From positions 1 to 28,994 of the forward strand of contig CALDWC010000116.1 of assembly GCA_937923945.1 (NCBI GenBank): a stretch of 28,994 nt of DNA, in the 5' to 3' direction. Under the pieces are notes generated by a model. The model did no database searches. It was not told the DNA's origin and saw only the letters and a program-made list of their open reading frames with translations. How positions within the stretch are numbered: position 1 is the first letter of the stretch; each line of letters opens with the position of its first letter. This DNA is from an uncultured Treponema sp. GTDB lineage: Bacteria > Spirochaetota > Spirochaetia > Treponematales > Treponemataceae. Position numbers and translations under genes: made by a program. Shown piece after piece: positions 14,409 through 22,586 of this stretch.

Positions 14409-15083
14409 TTGCTTATTATCGATAAATATTCATATACGAATAAGCTGAAAGATTTTTCCCCGTCAATTAAATTTTTTATTTTTTTGGCGGGGATTATTCT
14501 TTCACGGCTGGGCATTGTTTTTCAACTTGCAAGTTTTTTTGTGATGTCATTTCTTTGCGTCGCCGTTGCAAAAATACGACTGAAAAACTATCTGTCTCTT
14601 TTTAAAATTCCGCTTATTTTTATTTTGTTTTCGCTTTTGGGAATTATACTGACGGTGAATGCTCCTGAAAATATTTTTGCCGTGAAGATTTTTAATGCGA
14701 CGCTCGGCGTTACCGAAGAAAGTCTGCACACGGGAATCAATCTGTTTTTTGTCTGTATCGCTTCCATTTCGAGTATGTATTTTTTTATTTTAACAACGCC
14801 GGTTTTGAAAATATTAAAACTTTTAAAAAAAATAAAAACGCCGAATATTTTGATCGAACTGATGAGTTTAGTGTATCGGAGTATTTTTATTTTTATCGAA
14901 GAATATCAGCGAATGAATAAAGCGCGCATTTTAAAATTCGGAGATAAAAAAAATCTGATTGCTTTAAAATCCATTTCAAAAATTGCGGCAAGCCTTTTTA
15001 TTTCGGTGTTTGAAAAGCACAATCAAATGTCGCTTGCCCTCGAATTAAAATTTTATAACGAAAAATTTAATATGGGAGGATAA
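14409..15083 (+). CDS. cbiQ: ECF transporter transmembrane protein CbiQ
   Basis: The EcfT-type coupling membrane protein that links CbiM to the ATPase. 224 residues, several membrane helices in the first 130, then the cytoplasmic coupling region. The first helix (VYRSIFIFIEEYQRMNKARI, then LKFG) and the second (EKHNQMSLALELKFY) stand where the family has its Ala-Arg-Gly signatures, both degenerate here. The start is TTG at 14409 with an AAGG-type ribosome site. The stop is 2 nt before the cbiO start. Assignment rests on position plus topology and motif placement, since this is the most divergent gene of the set. Confidence 0.88.
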   Translation: MLIIDKYSYTNKLKDFSPSIKFFIFLAGIILSRLGIVFQLASFFVMSFLCVAVAKIRLKNYLSLFKIPLIFILFSLLGIILTVNAPENIFAVKIFNATLGVTEESLHTGINLFFVCIASISSMYFFILTTPVLKILKLLKKIKTPNILIELMSLVYRSIFIFIEEYQRMNKARILKFGDKKNLIALKSISKIAASLFISVFEKHNQMSLALELKFYNEKFNMGG

Positions 15084-15085
15084 TT

Positions 15086-15838
15086 TTGCAAACAAACATA
15101 CGATGCGAAAAACTTTTTTACCGCTATGAAGACGGCACGCTTGCCGTTGACGGTGTCGACTTTGACAGCAGCAAAGGAAATATTATCGGCATTATCGGCG
15201 CAAACGGTTCGGGCAAATCAACTTTTTTTAATTTGCTCATGGGTATTTTTAAACCGACAAGCGGAAAAATTTTACTGGACGGAGAAGCAATTCGGTATAA
15301 CAAAAAGTTTTTGCTTGAGTACTGGCAAAAAATAAACTTGGTTTTTCAAAATCCCGATTCACAAATATTTTTTTCCGAAATTTATGATGACCTTGCTTTT
15401 CCGCTTCGCAATCTCGGCTTATCTGAAGACGAAATTCATAAAAAAGTTTTAGAGGCGATAAAGGCGGTAAACGCCGAAGATTTTTTTGAAAAGCCGATTC
15501 ACTTTTTGTCGGCGGGGCAAAAAAAACGAATCAGCATTGCAGGAATTTTGGCAATAGCTCCGCGTATTTTACTTTTGGATGAACCGACAAGCGGGCTTGA
15601 TCCTTTTTCGGTACAGCAGATACAGAGCATTTTGAAAAAGCTGAAAACGAAAACAACGATTATTATTTCAAGTCACGATATGGATTTAATTTACGAGCTT
15701 GCCGATTATGTGTACATTTTCGCAAACGGTAAAAAAATACTTGAAGGCGACACATCGGTTTTTAATAATATCGAAGTCATTAAAACGGCAAAGCTGATGC
15801 AGCCTTATGCATTGCAGTTTTGCGCTTCGGGAAATTAA
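15086..15838 (+). CDS. cbiO: cobalt ECF transporter ATPase CbiO
   Basis: ATP-binding subunit powering cobalt import, 250 residues. Walker A GANGSGKST at 38-46, Q-loop Gln at about 88 (VFQNPDSQIF, typical of ECF ATPases), signature LSAGQ at 141-145 (Ala replacing the usual second-position Gly), Walker B ILLLDEP at 161-167, and switch His at about 197. The start is TTG with GGGAGGA upstream. Only one ATPase gene is present, so it presumably works as a homodimer, as in other CbiMNQO systems. Confidence 0.94.
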   Translation: MQTNIRCEKLFYRYEDGTLAVDGVDFDSSKGNIIGIIGANGSGKSTFFNLLMGIFKPTSGKILLDGEAIRYNKKFLLEYWQKINLVFQNPDSQIFFSEIYDDLAFPLRNLGLSEDEIHKKVLEAIKAVNAEDFFEKPIHFLSAGQKKRISIAGILAIAPRILLLDEPTSGLDPFSVQQIQSILKKLKTKTTIIISSHDMDLIYELADYVYIFANGKKILEGDTSVFNNIEVIKTAKLMQPYALQFCASGN

Positions 15839-15857
15839 CGATAAGGAAAAAGTTTCT

Positions 15858-16685
15858 ATGTGTACAAAACTCGAAAAAAATCAGTGCAGCGACGGAACAA
15901 AAAAACCGGTACTGCTGTGCGTTTCGTTCGGCACGAGTTATCATGACACGAGACGGGTAACCATCGATGCGATTGAACGAAGTTTGCAGGAAGCGTTTCC
16001 GAGCTATGAAGTTCGCAGAGCATTTACGAGTAAAATCATCATTCGAAAACTCGCAGCGCGCGATAAGCTTATGATTGATACCGTTTCAGCTGCCGTTGAA
16101 AAAATGATCGCGGAAGGAGTAACGGAACTGCTCCTGCAGCCGACCCATGTTATCGCCGGTTTCGAGTACGATGACATCATTCGCGATCTGCAGCCATATA
16201 CTGAAAAATTTAACCGACTAAACATTTCATCTCCACTGATGAAAACAAACAAAGATATAAAAACGCTGGCGAATATTTTAACAACGGAAACAAAATCATC
16301 GGCTGATGAGCAAACTGCTTTTGTTTGGATGGGACACGGCACAGCGCATCCCGTCAACACGGTGTATGAAACATTGCAGCATGCGTTTATTGAAACGAGA
16401 CATCGCAATCATGTTGTCGGAACCGTTGAAGCGGAACCTTCCTTTGAAAAAGTTTTGGAGCAGGTGAAAAAAACAAAGGCAACACACATTGTGCTTTCGC
16501 CGCTTATGATCGTTGCAGGTGATCATGCCGTCAATGATATGGCAAGTGACGCGCCCGATTCGTGGAAGTCCCGTTTTGAAAAACAAGGCTATACGGTAAC
16601 TGCGCTTCTCAAGGGTATGGGCGAATATTCTGCTATCCGCCAAATGATTGTCGAGCATGCACACGAGGCACTTTTAAACGATTAG
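15858..16685 (+). CDS. cbiK: sirohydrochlorin cobaltochelatase CbiK
   Basis: Class II chelatase that inserts cobalt into sirohydrochlorin without ATP in the anaerobic B12 route. 275 residues from the ATG at 15858, which has AAGGAAAA upstream; an in-frame ATG at 15807 lies inside cbiO. The three metal/catalytic residues of the Salmonella enzyme have clear counterparts: His160 in WMGHGTAH, Glu191 in GTVEAEP and His223 in AGDHAVND. There is no signal peptide, so it is cytoplasmic. It follows cbiO by 19 nt and so falls under the riboswitch. No other cbi/cob biosynthesis gene is in the window, so whether it acts in B12 synthesis, metal storage or another tetrapyrrole step is open. Confidence 0.93.
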   Translation: MCTKLEKNQCSDGTKKPVLLCVSFGTSYHDTRRVTIDAIERSLQEAFPSYEVRRAFTSKIIIRKLAARDKLMIDTVSAAVEKMIAEGVTELLLQPTHVIAGFEYDDIIRDLQPYTEKFNRLNISSPLMKTNKDIKTLANILTTETKSSADEQTAFVWMGHGTAHPVNTVYETLQHAFIETRHRNHVVGTVEAEPSFEKVLEQVKKTKATHIVLSPLMIVAGDHAVNDMASDAPDSWKSRFEKQGYTVTALLKGMGEYSAIRQMIVEHAHEALLND

Positions 16686-16732
16686 GTAGTTTTTAAAATA
16701 ATCTTGGTAAACAAAATATAAGGAATATTTTT

Positions 16733-17800
16733 ATGAAAAAATTTTATTTACTTTGCTTTGCGCTTATCTGTTTTTTCGGATGCACAAAAGAAGGAACTCG
16801 TACAACGGCTAAAAAAGACGATGCAAAAACCGCGCGGGTAAATGTAACTGCGACATTTCAAACATTGATGAGTAAAACGGATACGGTGCAGATTTTGCCC
16901 GAAACGGTAACTTTCGTTGATGATTCCGGAAGAACGGAAGCGCTTACACTCAAGCGGAATCCAAAAAAGGTTGCAGTACTCTACGGAAGTTACGCGGTGC
17001 TGTGGGCTGAGTGTGGCGGTACCGTGTCGGTCGGTATCGGCGGGAAAAATGCCGTGGCACTGTACGAAGAACAAATCGGGCGGGACATTACACAGGATGA
17101 AGGCTTTATCGAAGTAGCGAAAACTTCCGCTGCGATACACTGGGATATAGAAAAAATTTTAGTCACGCAGCCCGATTTGATTATCTGTTCAACGGCAATG
17201 CGCGGGTATGAAACGATTGCAGCGCATGCGCAGCAAGCTAATATACCGGTGATTGCCGTAAGCTATAATAGCATAAAAGATTATGTAAAATGGGCAAAAG
17301 TTTTTACCGCACTCAATTCGCGGGAAGATTTATATGAAACCGTTACGGTGCCGGTTGCACAACGAGTTGCCGAAATCATTGATAAAATTCCGCCTGACCG
17401 AAATGTAAAAGTCCTTTCTCTTTTTCCGAGCGTAAAAACAACAAAAGCGAATCTTGCAAACTCAAGTATCGGAGATATGCTCGTCGATTTAAAAGCGACG
17501 AATATTGCGCAAGCATTTAATACGGATTCTACGGCGGAAAGAGTTGACCTTAACATCGAACAAATCTTCAAAGCCGACCCTGAATATATTCTTATCCAAG
17601 TGCAAGAAAGCGAAGCATTCGTGAAAAAAAATTTGGAAAAAACGTTAGCGGCAAATCCGATATGGAATGAACTTTCCGCCGTAAAAAATAACAAAGTGTA
17701 TTATTTGCCGAAAGAACTTTTTCATAATCGTGCAAACAAATCGTATGCGGAAGCCTATAAAATGCTTGCAGCCCTTTTGTATCCCGATACTAAATTTTAG
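16733..17800 (+). CDS. ABC transporter substrate-binding lipoprotein (BtuF/FecB type)
   Basis: 355 residues. A lipoprotein signal peptide (MKKFYLLCFALICFFGC, Cys17) is followed by a helical-backbone binding protein fold of the Peripla_BP_2 type. The first lobe has KVAVLYGSYAVLWAECGG and later VTQPDLIICST. The second lobe has KVLSLFPSVK, then FKADPEYILIQ, and the conserved end NRANKSYAEAYKMLAALLYP. Such proteins deliver cobalamin, haem or ferric chelates to an ABC importer. It follows cbiK by 47 nt on the same strand and may share the B12 control, which favours a corrinoid or other metal-tetrapyrrole ligand, but sequence alone cannot decide. No permease or ATPase partner follows. Confidence 0.85.
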   Translation: MKKFYLLCFALICFFGCTKEGTRTTAKKDDAKTARVNVTATFQTLMSKTDTVQILPETVTFVDDSGRTEALTLKRNPKKVAVLYGSYAVLWAECGGTVSVGIGGKNAVALYEEQIGRDITQDEGFIEVAKTSAAIHWDIEKILVTQPDLIICSTAMRGYETIAAHAQQANIPVIAVSYNSIKDYVKWAKVFTALNSREDLYETVTVPVAQRVAEIIDKIPPDRNVKVLSLFPSVKTTKANLANSSIGDMLVDLKATNIAQAFNTDSTAERVDLNIEQIFKADPEYILIQVQESEAFVKKNLEKTLAANPIWNELSAVKNNKVYYLPKELFHNRANKSYAEAYKMLAALLYPDTKF

Positions 17801-17807
17801 GAATAGC

Positions 17808-17841
17808 GATAAAATTCTAATAGTGAAATTATCATTTTTTT
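17808..17841 (+). terminator. weak possible terminator after the cbi locus
   Basis: GATAA and TTATC can form a short stem at about 17810-17834, followed by a run of seven T. The stem is only about 5 bp and AT-rich, so read-through toward selC is possible. Confidence 0.3.
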
Positions 17842-17862
17842 AAGACAAATATTTTTTATCGG

Positions 17863-17891
17863 TTGACAAAAAACAGCAATTTTTATAAAAT
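17863..17891 (+). promoter_or_regulatory. promoter of selC-selA-selB
   Basis: TTGACA (17863-17868), 17 nt, TAAAAT (17886-17891). The first base of the tRNA, 17898, lies 7 nt past the -10 box, exactly where transcription should start, so the tRNA may be made with almost no 5' leader. Confidence 0.75.
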
Positions 17892-17897
17892 AGATAC

Positions 17898-17986
17898 GGA
17901 AGTTGATGGGGTCTGGTGGCCCTCACGGTCTTCAAAACCGTTGTTTGCACAATTTGCATGGGCAGGTTCGATTCCTGCCTCTTCCG
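17898..17986 (+). tRNA. selC: tRNA-Sec (anticodon TCA)
   Basis: 89-nt tRNA that carries selenocysteine to UGA codons. It starts GGAAG and ends CTTCC followed by discriminator G, as in other selC genes. The anticodon arm is ACGGT-CTTCAAA-ACCGT with TCA in the loop. A long variable region of about 19 nt precedes the T arm GCAGG-TTCGATT-CCTGC. CCA is not encoded. The acceptor stem pairs for five positions, while positions 6 and 7 (TT against C and T) do not pair well, which is unusual for the extended acceptor stem of this tRNA. It lies 14 nt before selA. Confidence 0.95.
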
Positions 17987-18000
17987 TTATATTATATCGT

Positions 18001-19350
18001 ATGAATAAGTTTGCACAAATTCCCCAATTGGAAAAATTACTTTCAGAAAAAAATTTAGTTGATCTTGCCGCAAAAATCGGACGGGCAAATATTCTGCCGG
18101 TTGCGGATGAATATTTACAAAACATACGAACACAACTTAAAGCGGGTACACTTGACTGCGTTCCTTCTTTGCAGGCATGCGCTACCGCAGTCGAAAAAGC
18201 CTGCGCCCCGATTATCCGCAGCCTTATCACCAATGTGGTTAATGCAAGCGGCGTTATTTTACACACAAATCTCGGCCGAAGCCCGCTCCCGAAAGGAGTT
18301 TGGAGTGAAGCGGAAGAAATTGCGAGCGAGTACTCCAGCATTGAGTTCGATTTAACGGGCGGGAAACGGGGCAGCCGATTTGCGTTTTTAACGCATTCGC
18401 TTTCGCAACTGCTCGGAACGGAAGCCTCGCTTATTGTCAACAACAACGCCGCTGCCGTGTTTTTGCTTTTAAAAGCGCTCGCGGAAGGCGGCGAAGTCAT
18501 TGTGTCGCGGGGGCAGCAAGTGCAAATCGGCGGCGGTTTTCGCATTCCGGAAATTTTAAAAGCGGCGGGCTGTACGCTCGTCGAAGTCGGAACCACGAAT
18601 ATTACCACGCTTGACGATATCCGTAACGCAATCAACGAAAACACCAAAATGGTGCTGGCGGTTCACAGTTCAAATTACCGCATACGGGGGTTTACGCAAT
18701 TTCCCGCATTGCGCGACATAAAAAAAGCCTTGCCGGAACATATTATCTTTGCCGTTGATCAAGGCTCGGGAAATATTGATGTCCACATTGACGAAGAAGT
18801 AACGGTGCGGGAAATTATAAAAAGCGGTGCCGATCTCGTGTGTTTTTCAGGCGATAAAATTTTCGGCGGACCGCAAGCGGGCTGGATTAGCGGAAAAAAA
18901 GCGCTTGTTGACAAAATTGCGCGGCACCAGCTCATGCGTACGTATCGAGTTGGGCGCGCGGTGGCAAGCCTTATGCAAGCCTGCCTCGTGCGTTATTTAA
19001 ACGGTGAAAAAAGCGTGGCGGCGCAAGCTTTAAATCAAGATCCCGAAAACATCAAAGCGCGCTGTGAAAAAATTGCTGCACAGCTTGCAGGGAAAAAAAA
19101 TTTTGAACTCACGGTTGTTGAAGCGAGCTTTTCACTCGGCGGCGGCAGTACGCCCGATATCAGTTTTCCGACATACGCGCTGAAACTTATCGGGAAAAAA
19201 TCGCCCGACCATATAAAAAACCGCTTGAGGGATTTAGCGCGCCCGATTATCGTCATTGTTGAAAACGACACGGTGCTCCTGCATCTTGTCAGTGTTTCGG
19301 AAACTGACGACGCGTACCTTGTACAGGCTTTGCAGGAAACGGATTTTTAG
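18001..19350 (+). CDS. selA: L-seryl-tRNA(Sec) selenium transferase
   Basis: PLP enzyme that converts seryl-tRNA(Sec) to selenocysteyl-tRNA(Sec) using selenophosphate. 449 residues. The PLP-binding Lys286 lies in FSGDKIFGGPQAG, and other family motifs are INTNLGRSPL-like HTNLGRSPLPKGV, IVNNNAAAVFLLL, FAVDQGSGNI and the ending that includes VLLHLVSVSETD. The ATG at 18001 is the only plausible start, since further upstream the frame runs into the tRNA. No Shine-Dalgarno sequence is visible in the 14-nt gap, so initiation may depend on the processed transcript or on tRNA removal. selB follows after 8 nt. Confidence 0.96.
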   Translation: MNKFAQIPQLEKLLSEKNLVDLAAKIGRANILPVADEYLQNIRTQLKAGTLDCVPSLQACATAVEKACAPIIRSLITNVVNASGVILHTNLGRSPLPKGVWSEAEEIASEYSSIEFDLTGGKRGSRFAFLTHSLSQLLGTEASLIVNNNAAAVFLLLKALAEGGEVIVSRGQQVQIGGGFRIPEILKAAGCTLVEVGTTNITTLDDIRNAINENTKMVLAVHSSNYRIRGFTQFPALRDIKKALPEHIIFAVDQGSGNIDVHIDEEVTVREIIKSGADLVCFSGDKIFGGPQAGWISGKKALVDKIARHQLMRTYRVGRAVASLMQACLVRYLNGEKSVAAQALNQDPENIKARCEKIAAQLAGKKNFELTVVEASFSLGGGSTPDISFPTYALKLIGKKSPDHIKNRLRDLARPIIVIVENDTVLLHLVSVSETDDAYLVQALQETDF

Positions 19351-19358
19351 GAGCTCCT

Positions 19359-21137
19359 ATGGCGTACATTTTAGGAACAGCAGGTCATGTTGATCACGGA
19401 AAAACTTCATTGATTACCCGATTAACCGGTATTGAAACGACTCACTTACCGGAAGAAAAAAAACGCGGGATGACGATTGAGTTGGGTTTTGCTTCGCTGA
19501 AAGATCCTGAAGTGGGTACTATCGGCATTGTGGATGTGCCCGGACATGAACGCTTTATCCGTAATATGGTTGCAGGGACGTGGGGACTGGATGCGGCGTT
19601 GTTGGTGATTGCCGCAGATGACGGCTGGATGCAAATGACCACCGATCACTTGCGCGTTTTAAAAGCGATGCACGTGAATGCAATTTTGGCGGTTATCACG
19701 AAAATCGATTTAGCCGATGCGGAAACGATTGAGCTTTTGCACGAAGAAATTAAAATCAACTGTTTACAAATTTTAGGCAGCGTTCCACGTATCGTTCAAG
19801 TTTCTTCCGTAACCGGTGAAGGAATTGAAACGCTGAAAAAAGAAATTACGGTACTCGTAAAAAATTCACACCGTCACGTTGCGGATAAAACTTTTTTGTA
19901 CATCGACCGAGTCTTTACGCTGAAGGGTATTGGAATAACAATCACCGGCACGCTTCGGGGCGATGAAATTGTTTCCGGCGATGAACTTGCATTATATCCC
20001 GGAAACATTCCGTGCCGCGTAAAAAACATTCAGTCGCACCATCAGGATTTGGAACGCATTGAAGCCGGTTCACGGACGGCGTTAAATTTGAAACTGAACG
20101 ATAAAGTTGAAGTGAAACGAGGAATGCTTTTAACGAAAAATACCGCCGCTCCGACGTTCCAAGGCTCGCAGCTTTTGGTTCGTGTCGACGAGTTTTTTTA
20201 CAATGAAGGGCAAATCAACACGTTTAAAAATCACACTGAATTGGAAATTGCATTGGGGACAACGCATGCGATCGGAACGCTCCACTTGAACGCGATTGAT
20301 CACAGTTTGGGGCGTCTCGCACTCAACGAGCCGATTGCGTGTACATGGAATCAATCGGCGGTTTTAATTCGGCACGGCGGAAGCAGCATTATTGCTGCGT
20401 GCAGAGTGCTTGCCGTTTTCGCTTCGTATAACAAAGCTCAATTTAAAAAAGCGTTCCAAGTGTACAGCAATGTTGAACTTCCTTCATGGCAAAGTTTTCA
20501 GTTTAAAAGTGAAGGCTTTTTGGAAAAAGGAAAAACCCGAATTGACGAATTGGTTGCCGATAAAAATGAAGTTGTACAAGTCGGCTCATATTATTGCGGA
20601 AAAACGAACTTTTCGGATTGGCAAAAAATTATTTTAAAAGGCGCTGAAAAATCAACGGTGGGATTTACCGCCGAAGAGCTTGATATTCCGATTCCGTTAA
20701 AACTTAAAATTGATATATTACAGCTTTTGTGTTCACAAAATAAACTCGAAAAAAAAGCACACCGGTATATTCTCAAAGGAAAGAGTTCCGAAAAACTTTC
20801 CGCCAATGCGGAGAAAATTTTAGCACTTGCATTAAAAGCGGGAACGGCAGGCATTGAAGTGGACAAACTGACAATCCCGCAAAGCAAAAAAGAAATACGA
20901 GATCTGGTAACGCTCAATAAATTAGTGTTACTCGAAAAGTTTTTATATTTTCACAAGGATGTGTACGACAAAGTTGCCGCTCAAATTATGGCAGGTAAAA
21001 AAGCGGGCGACATTATTAGCATTGCCGAAGCCCGCGAAAAAACCGGTCTTTCCCGCAAATACATTATTCCGGTTTTAAATATACTTGAAAAAGATAAAAA
21101 AGTAAAACGCTCCGAAAACGATCGCATTGTGCTGTAA
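19359..21137 (+). CDS. selB: selenocysteine-specific elongation factor SelB
   Basis: GTPase that binds selenocysteyl-tRNA and the SECIS hairpin of mRNA and delivers the tRNA at UGA. 592 residues. The G domain has GTAGHVDHGKTS (6-17), DVPGHERFIRNM and TKID. EF-Tu-like beta-barrel domains follow, then a C-terminal region of winged-helix repeats (for example KLTIPQSKKEIRDLVTLNK and ARAKTGLSRKY-like REKTGLSRKYIIPVLNILE) that read the SECIS. TAGGAG overlaps the selA stop region. With selC and selA this makes a complete dedicated incorporation unit, so the organism must have selenoproteins elsewhere; selD is not in the window. Confidence 0.96.
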   Translation: MAYILGTAGHVDHGKTSLITRLTGIETTHLPEEKKRGMTIELGFASLKDPEVGTIGIVDVPGHERFIRNMVAGTWGLDAALLVIAADDGWMQMTTDHLRVLKAMHVNAILAVITKIDLADAETIELLHEEIKINCLQILGSVPRIVQVSSVTGEGIETLKKEITVLVKNSHRHVADKTFLYIDRVFTLKGIGITITGTLRGDEIVSGDELALYPGNIPCRVKNIQSHHQDLERIEAGSRTALNLKLNDKVEVKRGMLLTKNTAAPTFQGSQLLVRVDEFFYNEGQINTFKNHTELEIALGTTHAIGTLHLNAIDHSLGRLALNEPIACTWNQSAVLIRHGGSSIIAACRVLAVFASYNKAQFKKAFQVYSNVELPSWQSFQFKSEGFLEKGKTRIDELVADKNEVVQVGSYYCGKTNFSDWQKIILKGAEKSTVGFTAEELDIPIPLKLKIDILQLLCSQNKLEKKAHRYILKGKSSEKLSANAEKILALALKAGTAGIEVDKLTIPQSKKEIRDLVTLNKLVLLEKFLYFHKDVYDKVAAQIMAGKKAGDIISIAEAREKTGLSRKYIIPVLNILEKDKKVKRSENDRIVL

Positions 21138-21187
21138 GTGCATATTTTTAGAAAAACTCTTCTTTCAATTAAAATCTCAAGGAATCC

Positions 21188-21216
21188 TTGACTATTTTTA
21201 CGATTTCGTATATAAT
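21188..21216 (+). promoter_or_regulatory. promoter of the acyl-CoA dehydrogenase-like gene
   Basis: TTGACT (21188-21193), 17 nt, TATAAT (21211-21216). AAGGAG at 21235-21240 then serves the ATG at 21247. Confidence 0.75.
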
Positions 21217-21246
21217 TAAATAAATATTTATTTTAAGGAGACTCGT

Positions 21247-22383
21247 ATGTCTGAATTTTACAAAAAAGCAGTCGCCTTTGCAAAAGAGCATATTGCTCCG
21301 GAGTCAAAGAAAAGCGATGATACGGCGTCTTTTCCCGTTGAAAGTTTTAAGGCAATGGGAAAAGCAGGTTACTTTAAGCTCATTATTCCGAAAGAGCTTG
21401 GCGGTTTGGGACTTGGAATTGTGGAGCATCAGGAAGCGGTTTTAGCGTTTGCACGCGAAAATCCTTCGGCAGGACTTTGCTATATGATGCACAATGTTGC
21501 ATTAAACTGTGTTTTACACGGAGCCGCTCCTGAAGAAACGAAAAAAGCCATTTGTAAAGATATCGTTGAAAACGAAGTTTTTATGGCATTAGCGTATTCG
21601 GAGTTTGGAACCGGAACACACTTTTATATTCCGGAAGTTAAAGTTTCTAAAAAAGGCGACAAGACCGTCTTAAACGGTTTAAAGTCTATGGTAACTTCTG
21701 CCGAGCATGCTTCCTATTATTTGGTTTTAGCTTCTTCCGCAGAAAAAAAAGATGCGATTAACAACTGGATTATTCCGCTTAAAACAAAGGGCTTAAGCTT
21801 TGACATGGATGCATGGAAGGGTATGGGCATGCGCGGTAATGTGAGTTGCCCGATGAAGATGGATAATGTTGAGCTTGATTCTTCGCTTATGATTGGTAAA
21901 GACGGATCCGGTATGTCACAGGTTTTTGAACTGGTCGCTCCTATGTTTATTGTTGGTTTGGCAAGCGTTTACTCAGGATTAACATTAGCGCAAAGTGAAA
22001 TGGCAACGGAATATGCTCAAAAAAGAGTATATCCGCATACCGGTCAACCCACATCTCATATCGAAACCGTGCAAATCCATTTGGCGCATATGTACACGAT
22101 GGCACAAAACTCCATTATGCTCACCGCCGAAGCTGCACGAAGTTTCGCTGCAGGAGAAGCTGACGCTCTTGCAAAAATATTGGCAGCCCGTATCAATGCT
22201 TCGGAAAACGCAATCGAAGCGTCAAGACTTGCAATGCGTGTCGGTGGCGGAAAAACATATAATAAGTCAACCCAAATTGAACGCTTTTTGCGGGATAGTT
22301 TCGGCGGTCAAATAATGGCTCCGTCAGTCGATGTTTTAATCGTATGGCTCGGAAAAGCACTGACCGGTCAACCCCTTGTTTGA
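21247..22383 (+). CDS. acyl-CoA dehydrogenase family flavoprotein
   Basis: 378 residues with the whole fold of the FAD-dependent acyl-CoA dehydrogenase family. There is an N-terminal helical domain (ELGGLGLGIVEHQEAVLAFA), a middle beta domain (YSEFGTGTH, KSMVTSAEHASYYLV, WKGMGMRGN) and a C-terminal four-helix domain (MRVGGGKTYNKSTQIERFLR). Near the end, where medium-chain enzymes have QIYEGT with the catalytic Glu, this has QIMAPS, with Ala358 at the Glu position. The alternative Glu position used by isovaleryl- and long-chain enzymes also seems empty (around LVAPMFIVGL). It may be a non-classical dehydrogenase with another base, or closer to the flavin monooxygenase branch that ends in P-T/S-x-D-x-L. 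Monocistronic, with a clear promoter and terminator. Confidence 0.88.
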   Translation: MSEFYKKAVAFAKEHIAPESKKSDDTASFPVESFKAMGKAGYFKLIIPKELGGLGLGIVEHQEAVLAFARENPSAGLCYMMHNVALNCVLHGAAPEETKKAICKDIVENEVFMALAYSEFGTGTHFYIPEVKVSKKGDKTVLNGLKSMVTSAEHASYYLVLASSAEKKDAINNWIIPLKTKGLSFDMDAWKGMGMRGNVSCPMKMDNVELDSSLMIGKDGSGMSQVFELVAPMFIVGLASVYSGLTLAQSEMATEYAQKRVYPHTGQPTSHIETVQIHLAHMYTMAQNSIMLTAEAARSFAAGEADALAKILAARINASENAIEASRLAMRVGGGKTYNKSTQIERFLRDSFGGQIMAPSVDVLIVWLGKALTGQPLV

Positions 22384-22420
22384 TCAAAGTATAATAGAAT
22401 AGTTTTATTCGGTGAGAGAG

Positions 22421-22447
22421 AAGCACGCTTCAAAAGCGTGCTTTTTT
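22421..22447 (+). terminator. intrinsic terminator
   Basis: AAGCACGCT (22421-22429) pairs with AGCGTGCTT (22435-22443) over a 5-nt loop, followed by a T-run. It ends the acyl-CoA dehydrogenase-like transcript. Confidence 0.88.
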
Positions 22448-22543
22448 ATTTTTTAATGCGCTTTCCTTGCAGATTATTTTCTTCGCTCGTGTACTGCTTA
22501 GTTAGTTTATCCATATTTTAATTAAAATATAATCGATTTCTAA

Positions 22544-22571
22544 TTGACAAAAGATTTAAAATAATTATACT
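22544..22571 (+). promoter_or_regulatory. flavodoxin promoter P1
   Basis: TTGACA (22544-22549), 16 nt, TATACT (22566-22571). Confidence 0.65.
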
Positions 22572-22586
22572 ATATGTAATCAATAG

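Noticed and set aside
16296..16664. Minus-strand open frame opposite cbiK
   Set aside because: Antisense shadow of a chelatase gene whose catalytic residues are all present on the plus strand.
17863..18000. Extended N-terminus for SelA through the tRNA
   Set aside because: The frame is open by chance across the promoter and tRNA-Sec, and the encoded residues do not resemble SelA.
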